Below, piece by piece: positions 1 through 7,334 of a stretch of DNA of 20,350 nt. The stretch covers positions 1 to 20,350 of the forward strand of contig JAZDMK010000017.1 of assembly GCA_043800975.1 (NCBI GenBank), written 5' to 3'. Position 1 is the stretch's first letter. The number at the start of each line of letters is the position of its first letter. The notes below the pieces were generated by a model. The model was not told the origin of the DNA, ran no database searches, and worked only from the letters and a program-made list of their open reading frames with translations. The DNA is from JAZDMK01 sp043800975 (GTDB taxonomy: Bacteria; Bacteroidota; Bacteroidia; Bacteroidales; JAHJDW01). The position numbers and the translations under genes are program-made.

Positions 1-101
1 TCGAGGCCGAAGCCAATTCCAAAAAAGCCTTCAATGCAGCCAAAGGAACAGCGATAGGGTATATGGGGCTTGTGATTACTTCGTTGATTGTTTTGCTGTA
101 A
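1..101 (+). CDS. C-terminal end of a small membrane protein (partial)
   Basis: An open frame enters from the left edge (first full codon at position 3) and ends at TAA 99-101, giving 32 residues. The visible part begins with a polar stretch rich in Ala, Glu, Asn and Lys and ends in one hydrophobic helix (GYMGLVITSLIVLL) that runs to the last residue, so the protein finishes inside a membrane. The pattern of a charged Ala/Ser/Lys-rich loop followed by a terminal helix resembles the end of dispanin/CD225-like or similar two-helix proteins common in Bacteroidota. This is only a resemblance, because the start and first helix are missing. Reality of the coding frame is fairly likely; function is not established. 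Confidence 0.5.
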   Translation, partial: EAEANSKKAFNAAKGTAIGYMGLVITSLIVLL

Positions 102-142
102 TTAATTAATCTAAATTTTTCTTTAAATCAGTCAATTTTTCA

Positions 143-150
143 TAGATTTG
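143..150 (+). promoter_or_regulatory. Putative -7 element (TAGATTTG) for the deiminase gene
   Basis: TAGATTTG matches the Bacteroidota sigma-factor -7 consensus TAnnTTTG exactly and lies 20 nt before the start codon at 171. No clear TTTG/TTG -33 element is present at the usual spacing; the upstream bases are a T-rich run. The call rests on the -7 match and position only. Confidence 0.4.
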
Positions 151-170
151 TAATCTCCAACACATTCTGT

Positions 171-1895
171 ATGAAAAAATCATTTTTACTTTTTGCAGGC
201 ATGATGCTTTGCGCATTGGCAAGCGCACAGTTTAATTTCGAATCCATTCCTTTTGAAAACCGTTACCACATGCTTGATAAATCTGAACTGCTGGTACCGC
301 GCGTTGCTTCAAAAGCATTTGTGGAAACACTTCCACCGGTTGGAAACATCAGGGCGATTGCAGAGTGGGAGCCTAATCAGGCTGTCATGATTGGTGTATA
401 CACTACTGGTACTTCTACACAGAATTTTGGAGTGCCTTATACTCTGATCGCGCAGCTCTCCCAGTACGTTCCTGTTATTACTGTTGTTGAGTCATCCGCA
501 GCGCAAACGTCGGTGACAAATACATACAACTCAAATGGTGTAAATATTTCAAACTGCAGTTTTGTTATTGCACCCTTGGATTCATACTGGGCCCGCGATT
601 ACAGTCCCTGGTTCATCATGATCGACAACAGCGAAGTGGCCATAATAGATTTCCCATACAATCGTCCTTCAAGACCGAATGATGACAATGTTCCGGTAGT
701 TATGGCATCCCATCTGGGTGTAGATTTATATGGAATGAACGTGATGCATACGGGTGGAAATTACATGTGTGATGGTATTAAAATGGCAGCCATGACGGAT
801 CTGGTGATTGATGAAAATGATTACCAAGTCCCTCCTTATACCTATGATGATGTTGATACTCTTTTTAAACAGTATATGGGTGTAACGAATAACTATATCA
901 CCACGGACCCGCTGGGTGATTATATTAAGCATATTGACTGTTGGGGAAAAATTATTGATGTTGATAAAATTATCATTGCATCCGTTCCCACTACTAATGT
1001 GCAGTATTCCGAATACGAAGCCATGGCTGCATATTGGGCCAATGAAGTTTCTTCCTGGGGAAATAATTATCAGGTGTACCGAGTATATGAACCCAGTGGG
1101 CAACCTTATTCAAACGGACTTTTAATGAACAAAAAGTATTTCATGCCTACGACTTCATCTACACCCAATTCAAACGACCTTGCTGCCATGGCTGTTTATC
1201 AGCAGGCGCTTCCGGGTTATCAGATTATCGGAATTTATTCATCCAGCTGGGCATCAACGGATGCGCTTCACTGCCGCACGCATGAAGTGGCGGATAAGGG
1301 AATGCTGTATGTGCAGCACCAGCCAACGTTGGATGCACAGCCTTTGTTAAGTCAATATACCATCAATGCAAATGTGTATGCATTAAGCGGAGGCACAGTG
1401 CTGGCCGATTCTGCGTGGGTAAAATACAGCGTGAATAATGGAAGTTGGAACCAGATTAGTATGACACATCCTTCCGGAAACCTTTGGACATGCAATATTC
1501 CCGCACCCTCTGCCGGAGATACCATTGAATATTTTATTCATGCTTCCGATAATTCACCCCGCAGTCAGACGCATCCCTTAATCGGCGCTCCCGATCCGCA
1601 TAAGTTCTGGATTCCAATGTCAGCTTCTGTTCCCGAAAAAGAATCACCTCTTGCGATTGTATTTCCAAATCCTGCTGTGGATGAAATTTTTATTCAAATG
1701 GAAGACTGCAATGCACCCGATGTTTCAATAAGTCTTGTCAATCTTCTGGGAATTGAAGTGCTTTCTTTCAACGGAAAAAACAATTGCAGCAGTATGATGA
1801 AGTATAATGTCAGTGGTATTGCGCCCGGATCATACATGCTTCAAATCCGTTCCGGAGAAAAAATGTTTGCTAAAAAAATGATGATTATTCATTAA
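171..1895 (+). CDS. Secreted peptidylarginine deiminase-like protein with T9SS sorting domain
   Basis: 574 residues of the Porphyromonas-type deiminase/agmatine deiminase family, which hydrolyses guanidino groups (Arg to citrulline, or agmatine to N-carbamoylputrescine) through a covalent Cys intermediate. A signal peptide ends near Ala19-Gln20. The catalytic domain spans about residues 58-385 and shows YWARDYSPW (Asp143), HTGGNYMCDG (193-202), HIDCWG (His254, Asp256) and LHCRTHEV (Cys368). These line up with the Asp, His-x-Asp and Cys residues of P. gingivalis PPAD as I remember them. Residues about 390-485 look like an Ig-like beta domain, and about 494-574 is a type A T9SS C-terminal domain (FPNP, LLG, GSYMLQI). 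The Ig plus T9SS arrangement is that of PPAD and implies export to the cell surface or medium. Whether the substrate is protein arginine or agmatine cannot be settled here. An Arg-Pro-Ser-Arg stretch (165-168) sits where PPAD has its substrate-binding arginines. Confidence 0.85.
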   Translation: MKKSFLLFAGMMLCALASAQFNFESIPFENRYHMLDKSELLVPRVASKAFVETLPPVGNIRAIAEWEPNQAVMIGVYTTGTSTQNFGVPYTLIAQLSQYVPVITVVESSAAQTSVTNTYNSNGVNISNCSFVIAPLDSYWARDYSPWFIMIDNSEVAIIDFPYNRPSRPNDDNVPVVMASHLGVDLYGMNVMHTGGNYMCDGIKMAAMTDLVIDENDYQVPPYTYDDVDTLFKQYMGVTNNYITTDPLGDYIKHIDCWGKIIDVDKIIIASVPTTNVQYSEYEAMAAYWANEVSSWGNNYQVYRVYEPSGQPYSNGLLMNKKYFMPTTSSTPNSNDLAAMAVYQQALPGYQIIGIYSSSWASTDALHCRTHEVADKGMLYVQHQPTLDAQPLLSQYTINANVYALSGGTVLADSAWVKYSVNNGSWNQISMTHPSGNLWTCNIPAPSAGDTIEYFIHASDNSPRSQTHPLIGAPDPHKFWIPMSASVPEKESPLAIVFPNPAVDEIFIQMEDCNAPDVSISLVNLLGIEVLSFNGKNNCSSMMKYNVSGIAPGSYMLQIRSGEKMFAKKMMIIH

Positions 1896-1997
1896 GATTT
1901 TAGATTTTTCTTTTTAGGTTTTTGTATTGATTCCAAGTTATAATAGGACTTGCGTGTCATTTTATATTATTAGAAAAAGAACTGAGAACTTAACCGA

Positions 1998-2013
1998 GTC
2001 CGCCGCGGCGGAC
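1998..2013. repeat. Perfect 16-bp palindrome GTCCGCCGCGGCGGAC, copy 1
   Basis: The sequence equals its own reverse complement over 16 bases and is almost pure G+C in an AT-rich spacer. An identical copy lies at 18016-18031. A second 16-mer match by chance in 20 kb is very unlikely, so this is a dispersed element of the genome. There is no U-tract beside it, so it is not a standard intrinsic terminator. Confidence 0.8.
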
Positions 2014-2053
2014 GAGCTCTTGAGCATAGATAAAATGAATTGATAGAGCGAAT

Positions 2054-2148
2054 AATAACCCAATAACCACTCGAGCGCAGCGAGAGCATGAACGCACCTT
2101 TGAAAATAATAAATGGAGCGTGAGTAAATAACTCAATAACGAATAACT
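2054..2148. repeat. Degenerate AATAACN short-word repeats
   Basis: AATAACC occurs at 2054-2060 and 2062-2068. AATAACT, AATAACG and AATAACT occur at 2127-2133, 2135-2141 and 2142-2148. The spacing is 7 or 8 bases. The two clusters are separated by about 58 bases that include a CTCG...CGAG inverted repeat. This is the loosest of the heptamer-like arrays in the window, and the AT-rich unit makes chance more plausible than for the others. Confidence 0.45.
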
Positions 2149-2208
2149 TTTATCCAGATAATAATATTTGTGTTTCTGCGTTAATGATGAAACCAAATAA
2201 ATTATTTA

Positions 2209-2871
2209 ATGAAAGTAAAAGTTTTTTTAATGACCCTGACAGTATCGGCTGCCTTGTTTCAGTCCTGCAAAAAGGATAATGAAACTGTGATTACTCCAAC
2301 TCCCGCACCCGAAGAAAGTACTGATTACTCAAACCTGAGTATTGGAAATTATTGGGTGTACCAGCGTTTTGATGTTGATGGATCGGGCAATGCTATAGCA
2401 TCCAATGTGTACGACAGTTGCTATGTCGAGAAGGATACGACCATCAATAGCAATACGTATTTTAAAGTGATCAGGCCGGTTCCTTATGGCTCCGCAGCCA
2501 GCTATTCTTATCAGCGCGATTCATCGAATTATCTTGTGAATTCTCATGGTGATATTCTTTTTTCACCCAAAGATTTTACAACGGTTTTCAGTTCAAAATA
2601 CATGGTGATCAACATATCCGATACGGTTTGTAATATTATGCGAATGATGGCGGATAAGGACCAGACTTATTCTACACCATCCGGAAATTACACTACTTCT
2701 AATTGCAAAGAAACCTACAGCATGTATCCCAACTATTCGAATGGTGGTACTCTCAGGTATAAGAACAATCGTTATGCAGCCAATGTGGGACTGGTGATTG
2801 AAACACTACCATTTTTTGCAAATTCTCCAAATTCAATTGAGCGTCGGTTGGTTCGTTTTCATGTAAATTGA
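2209..2871 (+). CDS. Hypothetical lipoprotein
   Basis: 220 residues that I cannot assign to a named family. The N-terminus is a lipoprotein signal: two Lys, a hydrophobic stretch, then a lipobox ending in Cys20 (LFQSC). The residues that follow, Lys-Lys-Asp-Asn-Glu, resemble the charged lipoprotein export signal that sends Bacteroidota lipoproteins to the outer surface. A Pro/Thr/Glu-rich linker (about residues 25-38) leads to a mature domain of alternating short strands with many Tyr, Ser and Asn. Motifs such as IGNYWVYQRFD near residue 45 and the DTTINSNTYFKV stretch are common in secreted beta-rich Bacteroidota lipoproteins. The start at 2209 gives a full signal peptide; a Met at residue 8 would weaken it. 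Convergent with the next gene and not obviously in an operon. Confidence 0.75.
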   Translation: MKVKVFLMTLTVSAALFQSCKKDNETVITPTPAPEESTDYSNLSIGNYWVYQRFDVDGSGNAIASNVYDSCYVEKDTTINSNTYFKVIRPVPYGSAASYSYQRDSSNYLVNSHGDILFSPKDFTTVFSSKYMVINISDTVCNIMRMMADKDQTYSTPSGNYTTSNCKETYSMYPNYSNGGTLRYKNNRYAANVGLVIETLPFFANSPNSIERRLVRFHVN

Positions 2872-2971
2872 AAATGGTAAGGAAGAATTCAGATGATCGT
2901 TTGGTTAACTACGAATAAAAAATGTAACTGAGCGATAATTCAGCAATATTAAAAAATAAAATGTGGCAGAA

Positions 2972-4063
2972 TTATTTCTCTTGGGCCAGACGGTATTCTT
3001 CTTTCAGATCGTCGAACATTTCTTTGACTGAAATTATTTTATCTGCAAGGTGTGCGTTGGCACCTGCAAAAGCAAAACCATCGGTAAGATGCCCTGAGCG
3101 CGCATTGTGAAGTGCAATAGCGATGCAATAAGGTGAATTCGTTATATCGCAAGTTCTAAGACATTTCCAGGGACAATTGAAAGGCTTTTTTATTCCATTG
3201 GAAACTTTATCAATAAAATCATTCTTGATAGCCCTTCCCGGCAAACCGACCGGACTGTCGATAATGACAATATCTTCAGGTTTGCTGTTGATATAGGCCA
3301 TTTTAAATTCATCCGATGCATCGCACTCGTGGGTAGTTACAAAACGTGTAGCCATCTGAACACCTGCAGCACCAAGTTTTATAAACTTGAGAACATCTTC
3401 ACCGGTATAAATACCTCCGGCAGCAATCACAGGAATAGTAACATCCCATTTTTGTTCATATTTCTTTACTGCTTCCAGCACTTCAGGAATAATATTTTCA
3501 AGAGCGAAGTCAGGATCATCGATCTGATTTTTCTTAAAACCCAGATGTCCACCAGCCAACGGGCCTTCCACTACAACAGCAGCAGGGCGGATTTCGTAAT
3601 TCCTGTCCCAGTAATCGAAAATAATATTGACAGTTCTGGCAGATGATACAATGGGGACAATACGTGTGCTGGATCCTTGAAGAATATCTTCAGGAATGCC
3701 TTTCATAGCAAGCCCTGCTCCCAGAAAAATCAAATCTACATTTTCTTCAATGGCAACTTTCATCAGGTCGGAGTAATCACTCAGGGCAACAAGTATGTTA
3801 ACGCCAATAACTCCTTTGGTCAGAGACCTGACTTTTTTCAATTCTTTTCGAAGTGATCGTTTGTTGGCTTCCATGAAATTTTTACGCCAATCAGGCTCCA
3901 GCATCCCGATGCCAGTAGCGCTTATTACGCCAATGCCTCCCTGATTAGCTACTGCTGCAGCTAGCCCGGATAATGAAATGGCTACTCCCATGCCTCCCTG
4001 TATTACAGGAATAGTGGCTTCAAAATTACTAATCTTTAACTTCGGCATTTCCTCCGTACTCAT
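2972..4063 (-). CDS. Nitronate monooxygenase / 2-nitropropane dioxygenase-family flavoprotein
   Basis: 363 residues with the TIM-barrel fold signature of FMN-dependent nitronate monooxygenases and FabK-like enoyl reductases. The sequence opens with PVIQGGMGV (19-27), then EGPLAGGH (167-174) containing the His that acts as base in characterised nitronate monooxygenases. The phosphate-binding GGIYTGEDV (216-224) and GAAGVQMATRF (231-241) follow. After the barrel is a Cys cluster, C297, C301, C305 and C313, and an AFAGANAHLADKI motif (331-343). To my knowledge the cluster is typical of one clade of this family found in anaerobes and Bacteroidota, so it is not a local oddity. The reaction would be FMN- and O2-dependent nitronate oxidation or an FMN-dependent reduction; the sequence does not decide between them. 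The start at 4063 is taken as the longest; Met6 is an alternative. A 264-bp gap separates it from mqnD, suggesting its own promoter. Confidence 0.8.
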   Translation of the reverse strand: MSTEEMPKLKISNFEATIPVIQGGMGVAISLSGLAAAVANQGGIGVISATGIGMLEPDWRKNFMEANKRSLRKELKKVRSLTKGVIGVNILVALSDYSDLMKVAIEENVDLIFLGAGLAMKGIPEDILQGSSTRIVPIVSSARTVNIIFDYWDRNYEIRPAAVVVEGPLAGGHLGFKKNQIDDPDFALENIIPEVLEAVKKYEQKWDVTIPVIAAGGIYTGEDVLKFIKLGAAGVQMATRFVTTHECDASDEFKMAYINSKPEDIVIIDSPVGLPGRAIKNDFIDKVSNGIKKPFNCPWKCLRTCDITNSPYCIAIALHNARSGHLTDGFAFAGANAHLADKIISVKEMFDDLKEEYRLAQEK

Positions 4064-4174
4064 AACTTGCGGTCTCTTTATTATTCCTTTTTAAATTCGG
4101 TTTGAGAAAATGCTTCTACAGATGGTATTCAACTATCATTCGGCGTTTATCTTTAAACCTTAGTTACTTAACTG

Positions 4175-4182
4175 CAAATTTA
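4175..4182 (-). promoter_or_regulatory. Putative -7 element for the nitronate monooxygenase gene
   Basis: On the minus strand this reads TAAATTTG, an exact TAnnTTTG match about 112 nt before the start codon at 4063. A TTTG lies upstream at 4201-4198 on the minus strand, but the 15-nt spacer is shorter than usual, so the call is tentative. Confidence 0.35.
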
Positions 4183-4327
4183 ACAGTAAAGTGCATGCAA
4201 AGGTAAAAAGATAATCAAAGAATTCTAAAATATTTTAGCAGAAAAGAGTCAATATACCTCCAAAAGACCCTTTTATGATGTGAAAATACTAACAAAAGAG
4301 AAGTTTTCGGGGATATAAAAAAATCCG

Positions 4328-5128
4328 CTATTGTTTGAAAGAAGTGCTTAGTAATCTATAAATAGCCTCTCGACCTTTATCTCCTAATGAAAGCGTGTAA
4401 TCATTTACATAAAGCGAAATGTGTTTCCGGACTACTTCTTCGTCTTGTTCCTCAGCCAGACTTAGTATCCAAGGCATAGCCTCTTCTGAATGAGAATTTG
4501 AAAACAAAAGACTTTCCCGCATCAGCTGATTTACTTTTTGTTTTACCTCTTCAGGCAGATTTCTTTTTATCACAAAACCACCCAGCGGAACAGGAAGCCC
4601 ACTGTGTTTTTCCCAATGTTCGCCCAGATCATCAATTTTAACAAGACCTCTGTTTTCAAAAGTAAAACGACTTTCATGAATTATAAGGCCTGCTTCTGCA
4701 TCGCCAGCCAACACAGCGTCTGCAATGCTTCTGAAATGCATTGGAATCAGATTTTTCATTTCAGGATAAAAAAAGTTTAATAATAAAACAGCGGTTGTGT
4801 GAATTCCGGGTACAGCAATTTTTATTTCATCAGAAGGTTTTTCAAAAGTATTTTTTTTGCCGACAAGCAGAGGCCCGTTGCCAAACCCAAGCGCACTGCC
4901 GCAATCAAGAATTTCGTAGGTGTCATCAATAAACTTCAGTGTATGAAAACTGATTTTCATCACATCCATTTCATGCTGCATGGCACGATGATTCAGATCT
5001 TCGATATCTGCATAGTGTGGAATAAAATTTAATTCTCCTGTATCAATCTTCCCGTTCAGCAAGCCATACAGAATGAATGTATCATTCGGGCAAGGCGATA
5101 AACCGATATGCAGTTCAACAGATTTCAA
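4328..5128 (-). CDS. mqnD: 1,4-dihydroxy-6-naphthoate synthase (MqnD)
   Basis: 266 residues, the usual length for MqnD, which converts cyclic dehypoxanthine futalosine to 1,4-dihydroxy-6-naphthoate in the futalosine route to menaquinone. The fold is that of periplasmic-binding proteins but there is no signal peptide, so it acts in the cytoplasm. The family signature SPCPNDTF is at residues 11-18, followed by the ADIEDLN segment (40-46) and LGFGNGPLLVGKK (80-92). The start codon overlaps the last 4 bases of mqnB, so the two are translationally coupled. The adjacency of an MqnB homologue makes the pathway assignment firm. MqnA, MqnC and MqnE must lie elsewhere if the route is complete. Confidence 0.92.
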   Translation of the reverse strand: MKSVELHIGLSPCPNDTFILYGLLNGKIDTGELNFIPHYADIEDLNHRAMQHEMDVMKISFHTLKFIDDTYEILDCGSALGFGNGPLLVGKKNTFEKPSDEIKIAVPGIHTTAVLLLNFFYPEMKNLIPMHFRSIADAVLAGDAEAGLIIHESRFTFENRGLVKIDDLGEHWEKHSGLPVPLGGFVIKRNLPEEVKQKVNQLMRESLLFSNSHSEEAMPWILSLAEEQDEEVVRKHISLYVNDYTLSLGDKGREAIYRLLSTSFKQ

Positions 5129-5805
5129 AACGCATTGAGAATTTTCACAGATGTGTTATATAAAGAATCGGTAGCTGTTGGAATATCCCAGTCGTCCTTA
5201 TTGCGCAATTGCACATAGTTAGAGATTGATCTAATTTGTGCGCAGGGAATTCCTTCTTCCAGACACCCATACAAAAATGCGGCGCCCTCCATGGTTTCCA
5301 CATCGGGTCGATACAATCTGCGCAGCTCAGCGATACTTTCTTCGTTGCCATGAATTGTATTTACAGTAATGCCCGTTACTTTTTTCATCTGATTGATCAT
5401 TGCATTATCTGTGTGGGAAATGTTCATTAGTTTTCCTTCTACAAAGGGATAACCGATGGCTTCGTCTAGTTCCATTTCTCGAATAGGCATGAATTTTTTT
5501 CCGTCTTCAGCACCCAGTTCTGAAAATAAATCGGAGTAAACATTAACCACATCACCGATGGCAAGGTTCTTCGAGAAACTTCCGGCAATGCCAAGGTTCA
5601 GTGCAAAATCGTAGCGTTGTAATGCAAATGTTTTTGCCAGACGGTATGCCGTAGGTACCATTCCCATAGCTGTAATTAAAACATCAATGGAATGGTTACG
5701 AAAAGTAAATCTTCGCAAGCGGTCATTCAATGTAATTTCAGGAGTGAACTCGCGAACAAGTTCATCCACTTCGAAGTGCGTCGCTGCGCAGATCAGTATT
5801 TTCAT
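5125..5805 (-). CDS. mqnB: Futalosine hydrolase (MqnB)
   Basis: 226 residues of the nucleoside phosphorylase/nucleosidase superfamily. It cleaves futalosine to hypoxanthine and dehypoxanthine futalosine. Visible landmarks are the N-terminal strand ILICAATHFEV (3-13), NLGIAGSF (70-77), VETMEGAAF (169-177) with the Met-Glu pair that contacts the ribose in this superfamily, and RSISNYVQLR (192-201), a stretch typical of futalosine hydrolases rather than MTA/SAH nucleosidases. It starts 3 nt after the phoH-like gene ends and overlaps mqnD by 4 nt, so all three are probably one transcript. A general MTA/SAH nucleosidase is the alternative, but the partner gene argues against it. Confidence 0.9.
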   Translation of the reverse strand: MKILICAATHFEVDELVREFTPEITLNDRLRRFTFRNHSIDVLITAMGMVPTAYRLAKTFALQRYDFALNLGIAGSFSKNLAIGDVVNVYSDLFSELGAEDGKKFMPIREMELDEAIGYPFVEGKLMNISHTDNAMINQMKKVTGITVNTIHGNEESIAELRRLYRPDVETMEGAAFLYGCLEEGIPCAQIRSISNYVQLRNKDDWDIPTATDSLYNTSVKILNAF

Positions 5806-5808
5806 AGT

Positions 5809-7173
5809 CTATAGAAGTTGACTGGCAATGTTGGCCAGCTCCGAACGTTCACCTTTTTCAAGAGTGATATGCGAATAAATATTGGTGTTTTTGATTTTGT
5901 CGATCAGATAAGAAAGCCCGTTACTCTGCGTATCCAGATAAGGTGTATCGATCTGGAAAATATCACCGGTGAAAACCATTTTTGTTTTTTCGCCGGCTCG
6001 CGAAATAATTGTTTTTATTTCGTGCGGTGTAAGATTCTGCGCTTCATCAACAATAAAGAGAATATTTGAAAAGCTGCGTCCGCGTATGTATGCGAGTGGT
6101 GCAACCACAAGTTTTTCTTCTTCCACCAGCTCGCCCAGTTTCTTGAATTCCTTGTCCTGAGGGTTATACTGATTTTTGATAAACTTCAGATTGTCCCACA
6201 GGGGTTCCATGTAGGGTGCGATTTTAGAACTGATATCGCCGGGCAGGAAGCCAAGATCTTTGTTGCTGAGTGGAACAACAGGGCGTGCTAAATAAATCTG
6301 GTGATAGTTGTGACGCAGTTCAAGTGCAGCAGCAAGCGAAATCAGCGTTTTACCGGTTCCTGCGATCCCCTGAATCGTAATCAGATTTACATTGGGATTT
6401 AAAATAGCATGCATCGCAAACGCCTGTTCAGCATTGCGTGGCTGAATACCCGATACAGAATGTTTTTGTACGTGTTCAAATCGATTGGTTACAGGATTGT
6501 AAAAAGCCAGAACCGATTTTTTGATATTTTTCAAAATGAAATACTGATTGGCAATAGGAGAAGGAATGCCCGATTTATCAAGCTCACAATATCCTTTTGA
6601 ATAGATGTCATCAATCACTTCTGTTGAAACATCGTCCAGCTCTATCTTTCCGGTATAGAGTTCGCCCGGATCTTTAATTTTTCCGGTCAGATAATCTTCT
6701 GCTGTCATGTTCAGCGATTTCGCCTTTACACGCAGGTTGATATCTTTTGTAACAAGAATTACTTTTTTCTCGGGAAATTTCTCGGTCAGATATAGGGCGG
6801 CATTCAGTATTTTATGATCGGTTTTTCGTTCACCAAAAATTTGAACAGCATCCATTCCTCTGGCACCGTTTTCCTGCATAACAACGGTAAAACGTCCTTT
6901 GTCATTACCGTTTAGGCGAATCCAGTCCTGCAGTGAATTGCCTTCCGACAATGCATCAATTATTCTAATGAATTCACGTGCTTCATAATTCTTGGTGTCG
7001 TTTCCTTTTTTAAGATTGTCCAGCTCCTCAAGCACACTGATAGGTATGGCCACATCGTGTTCTTCAAAATTTTTGTAACAGTTATGATCATATAAAATCA
7101 CAGAAGTGTCAATAACAAAAATCTTTTTCGCCTGCGAATCTTCTTTTTTTGCCTTAGCTGGTGTCTTTTTCAT
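5809..7173 (-). CDS. PhoH-like ATPase with N-terminal PIN domain (PhoH2 type)
   Basis: 454 residues, the usual size of PIN-PhoH fusions. Residues about 18-160 form a PIN-like nuclease domain with the acidic residues expected for a metal site: Asp22 in FVIDTSV, Glu49/Glu50, Asp119 and Asp144. Residues about 235-454 are the PhoH ATPase with Walker A GIAGTGKT (269-276), Walker B ILFIVDEAQN (371-380) and a sensor-like FTGDIFQID (401-409). Characterised PhoH2 proteins unwind and cleave RNA. The first ~17 residues are Lys-rich and probably disordered. It is the first gene of the mqnB-mqnD unit, with only 3 nt before mqnB. No mechanistic link to menaquinone is known to me. Confidence 0.9.
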   Translation of the reverse strand: MKKTPAKAKKEDSQAKKIFVIDTSVILYDHNCYKNFEEHDVAIPISVLEELDNLKKGNDTKNYEAREFIRIIDALSEGNSLQDWIRLNGNDKGRFTVVMQENGARGMDAVQIFGERKTDHKILNAALYLTEKFPEKKVILVTKDINLRVKAKSLNMTAEDYLTGKIKDPGELYTGKIELDDVSTEVIDDIYSKGYCELDKSGIPSPIANQYFILKNIKKSVLAFYNPVTNRFEHVQKHSVSGIQPRNAEQAFAMHAILNPNVNLITIQGIAGTGKTLISLAAALELRHNYHQIYLARPVVPLSNKDLGFLPGDISSKIAPYMEPLWDNLKFIKNQYNPQDKEFKKLGELVEEEKLVVAPLAYIRGRSFSNILFIVDEAQNLTPHEIKTIISRAGEKTKMVFTGDIFQIDTPYLDTQSNGLSYLIDKIKNTNIYSHITLEKGERSELANIASQLL

Positions 7174-7187
7174 AAAAAATCTTTTTG

Positions 7188-7220
7188 CAAAAATACGGCT
7201 TTGAAATGATTTTCGGTCAA
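7188..7220 (-). promoter_or_regulatory. Putative promoter of the phoH-mqnB-mqnD unit
   Basis: On the minus strand, TATTTTTG (7195-7188) matches TAnnTTTG exactly and is 15 nt before the start codon at 7173. TTG at 7220-7218 lies 22 nt upstream of it, within the accepted spacing. The leader would be only a few bases long, which is common in this phylum. Confidence 0.5.
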
Positions 7221-7310
7221 TGATGAAAATAATTGATTAACGAGTGTATGTGTAAAACTTCCGTGTTTTATCATCAGAGAAGCGGGGGTGCTTATGTTCA
7301 GATAAATCCT

Positions 7311-7318
7311 TACATTTG
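7311..7318 (+). promoter_or_regulatory. Putative -7 element (TACATTTG) for amn-holA
   Basis: An exact TAnnTTTG match 17 nt before the amn start. No clear TTG is seen 17-23 nt upstream. The element overlaps a perfect 14-bp palindrome (7314-7327). Confidence 0.5.
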
Positions 7319-7327
7319 CATGCAAAT
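7314..7327. promoter_or_regulatory. 14-bp palindrome ATTTGCATGCAAAT overlapping the amn promoter
   Basis: The sequence is its own reverse complement over 14 bases and covers the end of the -7 element and the likely transcription start. The position would suit an operator, but it may be coincidental in AT-rich DNA. TGCATGCAAA, part of the same word, recurs at 4192-4201 upstream of the nitronate monooxygenase gene. Confidence 0.3.
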
Positions 7328-7334
7328 TTAAAGA

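Larger units (their letters stand above)
1896..2208. other. Intergenic region with palindrome and short repeated words
   Basis: This 313-base gap has no convincing gene. It contains the 16-bp palindrome at 1998-2013, a CTCG...CGAG inverted repeat at about 2071-2085, and AATAACN words at 2054-2068 and 2127-2148. The first ~90 bases after the deiminase stop are T-rich without a clear hairpin terminator. An AATATTTG at 2163-2170 is one mismatch from a -7 element and could serve the lipoprotein gene, but I do not call it. A 68-codon frame on the minus strand has no recognisable content and runs through the palindrome. Confidence 0.6.

Noticed and set aside
1990..2196. 68-codon minus-strand frame in the repeat-bearing spacer
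   Set aside because: It crosses the palindrome and AATAACN words, has no promoter or recognisable content, and is explained by base composition.
2297..2330. Pro/Thr/Glu codons of the lipoprotein linker as a possible repeat
   Set aside because: It is a short low-complexity linker within a coding frame with no regular period.
2872..2971. Terminator between the convergent lipoprotein and flavoprotein genes
   Set aside because: Only a 4-bp CTGA...TCAG stem is visible, with no T-tract; not enough to call.
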